From positions 1 through 5,825 of the forward strand of contig JAAEPW010001381.1 in assembly GCA_024232355.1 (NCBI GenBank): a DNA stretch of 5,825 bases. The letters are read 5' to 3'. The notes under the pieces are model-generated. The model had not been told where the DNA came from, made no database searches, and saw only the letters and a list, made by a program, of their open reading frames with translations. The DNA comes from Chloroflexota bacterium. Its GTDB lineage: Bacteria; Chloroflexota; Anaerolineae; B4-G1. The position numbers and the translations under genes are program-made. Below, piece after piece: positions 1 through 5,825 of the stretch; positions within the stretch are counted from its first letter, which is position 1; every line of letters starts with the position of its first letter.

Positions 1-29
1 TCTTGTTCTGTTACTTGTTCGTGAGACAT
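1..29 (-). CDS. 5' end of a divergent gene, product unknown (partial)
   Basis: Reading the minus strand from position 29 gives ATG followed by eight further sense codons (M-S-H-E-Q-V-T-E-Q) before the window ends. The start is chosen because an AAAGGA Shine-Dalgarno-like stretch (minus strand, 41 to 36) lies 6 nt upstream, and a perfect TATAAT lies a little further upstream at 58-53. Only nine full codons are visible, so no function can be named. The hydrophilic beginning argues against a signal peptide, though so few residues cannot exclude one. The gene would be divergent from the cyclase gene and share its upstream region. This could be a chance start; the sequence left of the window would decide. 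Confidence 0.45.
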
Positions 30-35
30 GGTCAG

Positions 36-58
36 TCCTTTCTTCGCCCTCCATTATA
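36..58 (-). promoter_or_regulatory. -10 element and RBS of the divergent leftward gene
   Basis: On the minus strand there is an exact TATAAT (58 to 53), followed by the AAAGGA ribosome binding site (41 to 36) and the ATG at 29. Transcription would start around position 46, giving a short leader of roughly 15-20 nt. No good -35 hexamer is present at 16-18 bp spacing (that stretch reads CAATCT or similar), so the promoter would need an activator, or the TATAAT match is fortuitous. Confidence 0.35.
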
Positions 59-109
59 CACTAATTTCCTGTGAAAGATTGTCTTACCTATATTGGCACA
101 GAGGGGGAT

Positions 110-156
110 GCAATGGGGCAGGTCAGGCCGATGGCTCCTGTGGCGATCTGTGGACA
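110..156. repeat. Direct repeat, copy 1
   Basis: This copy begins GCAATGGGGCAGGTCAGG and ends GGCGATCTGTGGACA. It matches 314-356 with a few substitutions and small indels. It contains two TGTGG cores, TGTGGC (139) and TGTGGA (149), exactly 10 bp apart, about one helical turn. The same cores lie exactly 200 bp downstream in copy 2. Confidence 0.7.
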
Positions 157-313
157 CATCTTCTCTTCTCCCCAACCCTGCCACGCACGCTCACCACACC
201 AAAGCCACAACCCCCTCTCCACCGCCCCTGGCCCAAGGCACAAGCCAATACACCACCTGGCCAGAACAAGGGGAGACGGCGAGGGAGCGGATTGGGGCAC
301 GGCGGCGGCGGAG

Positions 314-356
314 GCAATGAGCAGGTCAGGCTGATTCTTGTGGCAATCTGTGGACA
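314..356. repeat. Direct repeat, copy 2
   Basis: This copy begins GCAATGAGCAGGTCAGG and ends GGCAATCTGTGGACA. It is the partner of 110-156 and carries the same twin TGTGGC/TGTGGA cores (339 and 349). The copies diverge immediately after GTGGACA. It ends 36 bp upstream of the -35 element of the cyclase gene, so a regulator bound here would be near enough to act on that promoter. It could equally be a dispersed intergenic repeat with no regulatory role. Confidence 0.7.
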
Positions 357-363
357 AGGGTCA

Positions 364-391
364 CCCCTGTTTTCAGTTGACAAAACACGGG
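364..391. promoter_or_regulatory. Palindrome upstream of the cyclase promoter, candidate operator
   Basis: Arms CCCcTGTTTT (364-373) and AAAACAcGGG (382-391) are inverted repeats around an 8-nt centre. Nine of ten positions pair, the exception being C367 against C388. The core is TGTTTT-N8-AAAACA. It is centred near 377.5, about 50 bp before the inferred transcription start (~428), a usual place for an activator site. It does not match any consensus I can name with confidence. There is no T-run after it, so it does not look like a terminator. Confidence 0.4.
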
Positions 392-392
392 T

Positions 393-421
393 TTGACGAA
401 GAGCATAAAAACAGATAAAAT
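393..421 (+). promoter_or_regulatory. Sigma70-type promoter of the cyclase gene
   Basis: TTGACG (393-398) and TAAAAT (416-421) are separated by exactly 17 bp. Each hexamer differs from the consensus by a single base. The inferred start is about 428, leaving a leader of about 32 nt before the ATG at 460. A second, perfect TTGACA lies at 377-382 but has no -10 at proper spacing. Confidence 0.65.
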
Positions 422-447
422 TAAGTATCAGAACTATCGACCAAGTT

Positions 448-451
448 GGAG
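448..451 (+). promoter_or_regulatory. Ribosome binding site of the cyclase gene
   Basis: GGAG within TTGGAGTTAG lies 8 nt before the ATG at 460, which is normal spacing. The next in-frame ATG (466, Met3) would be 14 nt away, so 460 is preferred. Confidence 0.65.
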
Positions 452-459
452 TTAGAACA

Positions 460-3400
460 ATGAATATGGATTATAAAGCCTTGGAGCATGCGCCGAGTGT
501 CTACATCCCAATGGATCGACGACATGCCATCGCCCAGGGCATTTTGCTGTCTGACTGGACGACCGGCACAGCGTTGTTCGCTGATATTTCGGGCTTTACT
601 CCATTGACCGAGGCATTGACGCGTTCTATGGGCCCCGGACGTGGGGCAGAAGAACTGACGCGCCAGTTGAACCAGGTCTACGATGCATTGATTATCGAAG
701 TAGATCGGTATGGTGGAAGCGTGATCGGCTTTGCGGGGGATGCAATTACCTGCTGGTTCGCCGAGCTAGCGCAGGAATGTGAGAATGAAGAGAAAAAGTA
801 TGCACCGTTGCGCGCTACCGCGTGTGCCCTGGCAATGCAACAAGCGATGAAACAGTTTGCAGTGGTGCCACTGCCTTTTGGGGAGACGGTCTTGCTGGCA
901 ATGAAAGCTGCAGTGGCGAGCGGGCCAGCGCGCCGTTTTCTCATTGGTGATCCAGATATTCAACTCATTGACGCGCTGGCAGGGGAAACGCTGGCGCGTA
1001 TGGCAGCCGGTGAGCACTTGGCAGACCGGGGAGAGGTAGTAGTAGACGCTCAGACCGTTACACACCTGGGTAGACGCGGGCAAGTGGTCGAGTGGCGTAC
1101 TGATGAGAAAACGAGTATGCGTTTTGCCGTCGTGGACGGGCTGACGAGTTCTGTAGAGCCATCGCCATGGCCCGTGCTATCTCCACAGGCGTTACAAGAG
1201 ACTCAGGTGCGTTCATGGTTGTTACCGACGGTCTACGAATGGTTGCGTGAAGGGCTAGGCGAATTCCTGGAACTGAAACGAGGGGTAACCATCTTCCTGC
1301 ACTTTGCAGGAATTGACTATGAAGGTGACGGTGCAGCGGAGGCAAAACTGGACGCCTATATCCGTTGGGTGCAAAGAGTACTGACGCGGTACGAGGGGGC
1401 GCTCCTTCAGCTTATCATTGGCGACAAAGGTAGTTACCTCTACGCTGCCTTTGGTGCACCAATTGCCCACGAGGATGATGCCCAGCGGGCGGTGATGGCC
1501 GCGCTAGAGTTGCGTACGCCCTCAATGGATCTGGACTTTATTCATCCGGTGCAAATCGGTATCAGTATGGGGGCGGTACGGGCCGGCACCTACGGAGGTA
1601 TGACGCGCCGCACCTATGGTGTTCTGAGCGATGAGGTGAATCTGGCAGCTCGACTGATGCAGAACGCCGCGTTGGGTGAGGTACTGGTCAGCAAGCGCGT
1701 CCAAAACGCGACCGCCGCTGCCTTTGAGTGGGAAACACTAGCTCCCATCCGGGTAAAGGGCAAGAGCGAGCCTATACCGGTGGCACGTTTGGTGGGAGTG
1801 ACCAGGATTCGAGATAGAACTGAATCTGCCGCTTATACAGGCGCATTGGTAGGCCGCGATACTGAATTGACCCAGTTGATGCAGTTTCTTCAACCCGCCT
1901 TGGAAAACCAGTTCGCAGGGATAGCTTATGTGTACGGCGAAGCGGGCGTAGGGAAAAGCCGGCTTTTATACGAATTGCGCCAGCAAAACACCGGTTTCAA
2001 GTGGATCATTTGCCCTGCGGAACAAATTTTGCATCAGTCGCTCTATCCTTTCAGATATTTCCTGCGCGCGTACTTTAACCAACACATCGATATCTCGGCA
2101 GAAGAAAACAAAAAACAGTTCAACGAACCACTGAATGCGTTGATTGCCGATTTGCGCGAGCCCAATGTCTCTACCCAAGGTGAAGAGATCGCTCAGGAAC
2201 TAGAGCGCACGCGCTCGTTCCTGGGGGCACTGGTAGATCTGCACTGGAAAGGATCACTGTACGAGCAGTTGGAACCGAAACTGCGCTTTGAGAATACTCT
2301 GGCATCGTTCAAGATACTAGTCAGAGCGGAGAGCAAACGTCAGCCAGTAGTTGTGTACGTGGAAGACGCGCACTGGCTGGATGCAGACTCGCACGAGCTA
2401 CTGCAGGTGCTGATGCGAAACATCGGGGCGGATGCATTTGCGGTTCTGCTCGCTGGTCGGTATCAGGATGACGGCAGTCGCTTTACTGTGAGTGTAGAGA
2501 ATAACATACCACAGCAGGCAATTGATTTGAACGAGTTGTCACCTGATGGTATCCGAGCATTGACATCGCAAAGATTGGGTGGCGAGATTGCTGACAATTT
2601 AGGCGCTTTTCTGGCAGAAAAAACGAATGGCAATCCTCTTTTTGTAGAGCAACTAGCACTGGATATGCACGAGCGGGGGCTAGTCAGGTTGGAGGATGAG
2701 CAGTGGCAACTGCTAGAAGATGGAACAGAACAAGTGCCGGCGAGTATCAGTGCCGTATTGATTGCACGGATGGATCGCCTGGCTGCACGAGTCAAGGCCG
2801 CAGTACAAACGGCGGCCGTATTAGGGCGAGAGTTCGAAGTACAGATTTTATCACGTATGCTTCGGGGCGATACACAATTATCCCACAGGATCAGGCAAGC
2901 GGAAGTTGAATTGATCTGGTCGGCCTTGAGCGAGATGCACTATATCTTCCGGCATACACTGATGCGTGACGCAGCCTATGATATGCAGTTGCAAGCACGT
3001 TTGCAGCGATTGCACGCAATGGCAGGAGAAGCAATAGAACTAGTATACACTTTGGATTTAGGGCCTCATTACGCAGACTTGGCCTATCACTGGGGCAAGT
3101 CCACAGATACCGCACGTGAATTTCGTTACGCCAAGTTGGCCGGCGAGCACGCCGCAGCACGGTTTGCCAATCAAGAGGCAATCGGTTACTTTGATCAGGC
3201 TTTGCAAAGCGCCACGCATCTAGTCTCGGGCGAGACCGCTGACCAACGACAAGAGATTCATATCTCTTTGGGAGAACTGCTGACCACCATTGGCCACTAT
3301 GATCAAGCTCAAGGACATCTTGATCAAGCGCTTGTACTAGCCGCCGAGCACGGCGATCACGATGCTCAAGCCCGTGCCTGCCGCAGACTGGCTCGCCTGA

Positions 3401-4497
3401 ACGAATTGCGCGGTGATTATCCATCCGCCATTGATTGGATCAGGCAAGGATTGACGACTCTGGGTAAGCGGAAAACCATCGAGGCAGCCGAAATGCTGAT
3501 TACCGCTGGCTTGATTCACACTAGACAAGGAGATTACGATAGTGCGTTGGATCAATGTCAAAATGCGCTACCTATTGCACAACAGTTGGGTAAACTGACA
3601 ACGATGGCTCGAGCGTATGTTCTGTCGGGGCATATTGGTCGTCTGCGCGGTGCAAACGAGACTGCAATAGAGCATTTCCAGCGTGCTCTGGATTTATATC
3701 AGCAGGTCGGTGACCTTTCTGGTCAAGGAATGGCGCACAACCAGATTGGCAACGCTTATTTTGAAGTGAGCCGATGGTCAGATGCTGATCGCGCGTACAA
3801 ACGGGCACGCGAAACTTTCCACCAAATGGGAGATGTGTACAACCAGTCCATAGCGGATAACAACCTAGGTGAAATCGCACTCTACCAGGGGCGGTTGGAC
3901 GAGGCCGTGACGTATTATCAGGAAGCACTGTATGCACAAGAACAGATTGGCGCATCGTTATACATTGTGGGTATCCTGCATAACAACTTGGGAGCAACCT
4001 TCGTTCGGCGCGGCGATGTACAAGCTGCGCTTGAGGATCTGCATACCAGCAAAGCGCTCTTTGAACAAGCTCAGTCACGTGACTTTTTGCCTGAACTGCA
4101 CCGGCATTTTGCCGAAGCGGCATTGCTCACTGATGATCTAGTGCAGGCGGAGACTGAGGGAACCCAAGCACTGGACCTGGCTCGCGAACTCGAGATGCGT
4201 GGTGAAGAGGGTATCAGTTTACGTGTGATGGGTGAAATCGCTTTGGCGCAAGGTCGGCCCGATAAAGCCATCAAGTACCTTGCCGAGAGCCTGGCTATTT
4301 TAGCGGAAATGGAAGATGAATATCAACAGGCATGCACACAGTTCTCTATAGCCAAAGTACACCTGTCACAAGGGACGCAAGAACAAGGACTGGCAGCGCT
4401 TGAGCATTGTATCCCAGTATTCCAACGGCTGGATGCAACACTGGACTTTGGCGCCGCGCAGGCTCTGCGGGAAGAGTTGCCAAATCCTTCGACGTGA
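460..4497 (+). CDS. Soluble-adenylyl-cyclase-like protein: two cyclase domains, STAND ATPase, TPR repeats
   Basis: Predicted cytoplasmic nucleotide cyclase/signalling ATPase of 1345 residues; no signal peptide or membrane segment is seen. Cyclase domain 1 (about 35-225) has F-A-D42-I-S-G-F-T and F-A-G-D94-A, the two metal-binding Asp. Cyclase domain 2 (about 272-445) lacks them but has D-K323-G and V-N394-L-A-A-R398, the substrate Lys and the transition-state Asn/Arg of the family, so the two halves could form one active site making cAMP from ATP. The ATPase follows: VGR entry at 464, Walker A GEAGVGKS 493-500, Walker B VVVYVEDAHWLD 630-641, GNPLFVEQ near 724-731, a winged-helix-like part from about 760, and RHTLMRDAAYD at 831. 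Residues 880-1335 form about 11 TPR units of roughly 40 residues, a likely partner-binding scaffold. This order matches mammalian ADCY10 and bacterial relatives. The Lys that precedes GD in human domain 1 is Gly90 here. Cyclase activity is an inference; regulation through ATPase/TPR is family knowledge. The architecture is clear. Confidence 0.93.
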   Translation: MNMDYKALEHAPSVYIPMDRRHAIAQGILLSDWTTGTALFADISGFTPLTEALTRSMGPGRGAEELTRQLNQVYDALIIEVDRYGGSVIGFAGDAITCWFAELAQECENEEKKYAPLRATACALAMQQAMKQFAVVPLPFGETVLLAMKAAVASGPARRFLIGDPDIQLIDALAGETLARMAAGEHLADRGEVVVDAQTVTHLGRRGQVVEWRTDEKTSMRFAVVDGLTSSVEPSPWPVLSPQALQETQVRSWLLPTVYEWLREGLGEFLELKRGVTIFLHFAGIDYEGDGAAEAKLDAYIRWVQRVLTRYEGALLQLIIGDKGSYLYAAFGAPIAHEDDAQRAVMAALELRTPSMDLDFIHPVQIGISMGAVRAGTYGGMTRRTYGVLSDEVNLAARLMQNAALGEVLVSKRVQNATAAAFEWETLAPIRVKGKSEPIPVARLVGVTRIRDRTESAAYTGALVGRDTELTQLMQFLQPALENQFAGIAYVYGEAGVGKSRLLYELRQQNTGFKWIICPAEQILHQSLYPFRYFLRAYFNQHIDISAEENKKQFNEPLNALIADLREPNVSTQGEEIAQELERTRSFLGALVDLHWKGSLYEQLEPKLRFENTLASFKILVRAESKRQPVVVYVEDAHWLDADSHELLQVLMRNIGADAFAVLLAGRYQDDGSRFTVSVENNIPQQAIDLNELSPDGIRALTSQRLGGEIADNLGAFLAEKTNGNPLFVEQLALDMHERGLVRLEDEQWQLLEDGTEQVPASISAVLIARMDRLAARVKAAVQTAAVLGREFEVQILSRMLRGDTQLSHRIRQAEVELIWSALSEMHYIFRHTLMRDAAYDMQLQARLQRLHAMAGEAIELVYTLDLGPHYADLAYHWGKSTDTAREFRYAKLAGEHAAARFANQEAIGYFDQALQSATHLVSGETADQRQEIHISLGELLTTIGHYDQAQGHLDQALVLAAEHGDHDAQARACRRLARLNELRGDYPSAIDWIRQGLTTLGKRKTIEAAEMLITAGLIHTRQGDYDSALDQCQNALPIAQQLGKLTTMARAYVLSGHIGRLRGANETAIEHFQRALDLYQQVGDLSGQGMAHNQIGNAYFEVSRWSDADRAYKRARETFHQMGDVYNQSIADNNLGEIALYQGRLDEAVTYYQEALYAQEQIGASLYIVGILHNNLGATFVRRGDVQAALEDLHTSKALFEQAQSRDFLPELHRHFAEAALLTDDLVQAETEGTQALDLARELEMRGEEGISLRVMGEIALAQGRPDKAIKYLAESLAILAEMEDEYQQACTQFSIAKVHLSQGTQEQGLAALEHCIPVFQRLDATLDFGAAQALREELPNPST

Positions 4498-4550
4498 AAG
4501 CCCCGGTCTTTAGATATGGGGTACAACGCCGCTTTTTTGGGCAGGAGATA
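4498..4550 (+). promoter_or_regulatory. Short intergenic gap with RBS of the downstream gene
   Basis: The gap is 53 nt. AGGAG (4543-4547) is a strong Shine-Dalgarno. It is only 3 nt before the ATG at 4551 but 9 nt before the in-frame ATG at 4557, so the second Met may be the true start. A weak 4-bp CCCC/GGGG hairpin (4501-4521) is not followed directly by a T-run; the T6 at 4533-4538 is 11 nt later. I see no convincing terminator, which favours co-transcription with the cyclase gene. Confidence 0.6.
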
Positions 4551-5825
4551 ATGAAAATGAACATAGGTTACCGACCGTTTTTTATCGTTCTGTCAATCAT
4601 TGTCGCTGTGCTGATTACTCTATTTGTCCAAGTGCCCCCAGCCCTGGCCGATACGTGTACCTGGACCGGTGTTGTGGGGACTAACTGGCACGCCGCTGGC
4701 AACTGGGATGGTTGCGGTATACCGGCCAGCGATGACGACGTGATCGTCCCTTCCTCCGGTGTGAGCAACGAGCCGGTTATTAGCACTGGAGATGTCGCCA
4801 TTCACAATTTAACCGTTTCCAGCAACCACACTTTGACCATCCAAGGCGGCCGGGTGTTGACCATGTCGGCGGGCACGCTCAACAACTCTGGCGCTATCAC
4901 TGGCGGCGGCGCTTTTCACACTCAGGGCACCTCTTTTCTTCATCAGGATGGTGTCTTGGACGTCATACTCCAAGTCGCCAGTGGCACGACCAGGGGGTAC
5001 ACCGGCGCTTACAACGCTCCGATCACCATCGCGTCTGGAGCAACACTGCAGGTGGATTACGGTGATACCCTTACCGCCAACGCCGATGTGACGGTCAATG
5101 GAGCGTTGGACGATAGCACTTCTACCGAGAACTTTGTGTTCAACGGCACGACTTTTCGCAACGCCGGGACGGTGGACGTTGAAAATTTCACGTTCAACCG
5201 TGCTGGAATGCAGACCCTTGCCGGGACAGGTTCCTGGTCAGGCAGTACCAGGGTGATAATTGTCGATGGTTCAACTATAGTGCTGAACAACGCCCTGACG
5301 ATGAGCCCAAATTCGTTTACTTTGAACGGCGGCGGCGCCCTGTCACTCACCCATTCATTCACGCTCAGCGACACCACCCTGACCAACGATGGCACGATAA
5401 CAGGGGCCGAGTCGCTCCAGACACAGGGCGCCTTGAACCTTTACCAAAGAGGCAACTTTGACGTTGCGCTCCATATCATGAACGGTACAACGCAGGGATA
5501 CGGCGATGGCAGCACCACGGGCATCTATGATGGCCCGATCACGATTGCGCCAGGAGCAAACTTACGGGTGGTTTATGGGGATCGCCTTGTCGCCAACGCC
5601 GATGTGGTAGTCAATGGAACGTTGGACGATAGCACTTCCACCGAGTACTTTGTGTTCAATGGCGCCATCTTTCGCAACACTGGTACAGTGGACGTTGAGT
5701 ATTTTACTTTCAACCGTGCTGGAACGCAGACCCTTGCCGGGGCAGGCGCTTGGTCAGGCAGTACCAGAGTGATAATTGCCGATGGTGCGACCACATTGCC
5801 GGGCAATGCCCTGACGATGAGTCCA
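4551..5825 (+). CDS. Secreted repeat-rich surface protein (partial, 3' end outside window)
   Basis: The frame stays open for 425 codons to the window edge. The N-terminus is a clear signal peptide: Lys2 and Arg8, a hydrophobic core about 10-26, and P-A-L-A33 followed by Asp34, a good signal peptidase I site, so the product is exported. The mature start carries C36-T-W38-T-G, W46, N-W52, C55 and P58, a Trp/Asn-rich entry often seen on large bacterial surface proteins; the two Cys could form a disulfide. After this come short beta-strand-like segments rich in Thr, Gly, Asn, Val and Leu (for example L-T-I, N-N-S-G-A-I-T-G), suggesting a beta-helix or stacked-strand fold. Two long repeats begin at residues 109 and 276. 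No catalytic motif is visible; adhesion or cell-envelope roles are guesses. The start may be Met1 (4551) or Met3 (4557), the latter better spaced from AGGAG. It lies 53 nt behind the cyclase gene on the same strand. Confidence 0.85.
   Translation, partial: MKMNIGYRPFFIVLSIIVAVLITLFVQVPPALADTCTWTGVVGTNWHAAGNWDGCGIPASDDDVIVPSSGVSNEPVISTGDVAIHNLTVSSNHTLTIQGGRVLTMSAGTLNNSGAITGGGAFHTQGTSFLHQDGVLDVILQVASGTTRGYTGAYNAPITIASGATLQVDYGDTLTANADVTVNGALDDSTSTENFVFNGTTFRNAGTVDVENFTFNRAGMQTLAGTGSWSGSTRVIIVDGSTIVLNNALTMSPNSFTLNGGGALSLTHSFTLSDTTLTNDGTITGAESLQTQGALNLYQRGNFDVALHIMNGTTQGYGDGSTTGIYDGPITIAPGANLRVVYGDRLVANADVVVNGTLDDSTSTEYFVFNGAIFRNTGTVDVEYFTFNRAGTQTLAGAGAWSGSTRVIIADGATTLPGNALTMSP
4875..5375 (+). 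repeat. Long intragenic repeat, unit 1 (167 codons)
   Basis: Residues 109-275 of the secreted protein, starting at T-L-N-N-S-G-A-I-T-G. It shares with unit 2 the landmarks T-Q-G, G-T-T-x-G-Y, P-I-T-I-A, A-N-A-D-V, L-D-D-S-T-S-T-E, F-N-R-A-G and W-S-G-S-T-R-V-I-I. The 3' half is the most conserved: 5076-5309 against 5592-5825 has 36 mismatches in 234 nt by hand count (about 85% identity) with no gaps. Confidence 0.85.
5376..5825 (+). repeat. Long intragenic repeat, unit 2 (truncated by window end)
   Basis: Residues 276-425, starting at T-L-T-N-D-G-T-I-T-G. Relative to unit 1 it has a 5-residue (15-nt) insertion around residues 318-326 (G-D-G-S-T-T-G-I-Y-D against T-G-A-Y-N), which shifts the repeat distance from 501 to 516 nt. 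It still matches unit 1 at the last base of the window, so the gene continues, possibly with more units. Confidence 0.85.

Larger units (their letters stand above)
59..363. other. Intergenic region without a credible gene
   Basis: About 300 nt separate the two divergent transcription units. Overlapping short open frames exist here on both strands, but they are low-complexity (Pro/Gly/Arg-rich or Cys/Trp-rich) and none has a convincing ribosome binding site. The stretch is compositionally odd: roughly 165-265 is C-rich and very poor in G on the plus strand, then 270-345 is G-rich, with GGGG, GGG and GGGG runs and a (CGG)n tract near 301-312. Two copies of a ~45-bp direct repeat bracket this middle part. 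It may be an intergenic repeat element or a structured regulatory region. Confidence 0.6.

Noticed and set aside
270..312. G-quadruplex on the plus strand
   Set aside because: Only three runs of three or more G are present with long loops; a four-run, three-layer motif is not met.
149..357. Replication origin based on DnaA-box-like TTGTCCACA
   Set aside because: Only one good and one weaker box are present, no AT-rich unwinding region or dnaA/dnaN neighbour is seen, and the boxes belong to the direct repeat.
28..396. Open frames across the intergenic region on both strands (75-122 codons)
   Set aside because: Several overlapping frames are open at once because of the skewed composition. Their translations are low-complexity, none has a well-placed ribosome binding site, and the direct repeat explains the repeated peptide pieces such as C-P-Q-I-A-T.
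2891..4123. Long antisense open frames (about 177 and 183 codons) opposite the TPR region
   Set aside because: They lie wholly inside a coding sequence with strong domain support. Their Arg/His/Pro-rich translations match no motif I know, and the sense frame explains them.
4488..4516. Possible promoter TTCGAC-N17-TAGATA for the secreted protein gene
   Set aside because: The -35 match is poor and the -10 is only partial; such pairs occur often by chance.
4501..4521. Possible terminator hairpin CCCC...GGGG after the cyclase gene
   Set aside because: The stem is only 4 bp with a 13-nt loop, and the T-run starts 11 nt further on, so it does not fit an intrinsic terminator.
5057..5806. Two similar antisense open frames opposite the secreted protein
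   Set aside because: They resemble each other only because the sense strand carries a tandem repeat. The sense frame has a signal peptide and continuous reading.

Overview
The window looks like a stretch of a bacterial chromosome of moderate GC. Chloroflexota is the lineage I would guess. This rests on a very long cyclase/STAND-ATPase/TPR protein next to a secreted repeat protein with an N-terminal Trp/Cys-rich 'C-x-W-T-G ... NW ... NW ... P' segment, both common styles in that phylum. The assignment is an inference from protein style; there is no marker gene here.

Layout. Bases 1-29 probably hold the first codons of a gene on the minus strand that leaves the window on the left. It has a good Shine-Dalgarno and a perfect TATAAT -10 element behind it. 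Bases 30-459 are a divergent intergenic region. It contains two diverged copies of a ~45-bp direct repeat (110-156 and 314-356), a C-rich to G-rich strand switch between them, a palindrome (364-391) and a strong sigma70-type promoter (393-421) for the large gene. Bases 460-4497 encode one 1345-residue protein: two class III cyclase homology domains, a P-loop STAND/AAA ATPase and about 11 TPR units. This is the domain order of the mammalian 'soluble' adenylyl cyclase (ADCY10). The first cyclase domain keeps the two metal-binding Asp residues. The second keeps the 'DKG' Lys and the 'VNLAAR' Asn/Arg. Together they could form one composite active site, but the residues that bind bicarbonate in the human enzyme appear to be missing.

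After a 53-nt gap without a convincing terminator, a second gene starts at 4551 (or 4557) and is still open at the right edge (425 codons in view). It has a signal peptide and then long beta-rich repeats of about 167-172 residues. The second repeat copy is cut by the window end. The two copies are still about 85% identical at DNA level over 234 nt, so the duplication is fairly recent or has been homogenised.

How they may work together: the first product is a cytoplasmic signalling protein and the second is exported. Their spacing suggests co-transcription, but nothing in the sequence shows a functional link. No tRNA, rRNA, CRISPR array or transposase gene was seen.
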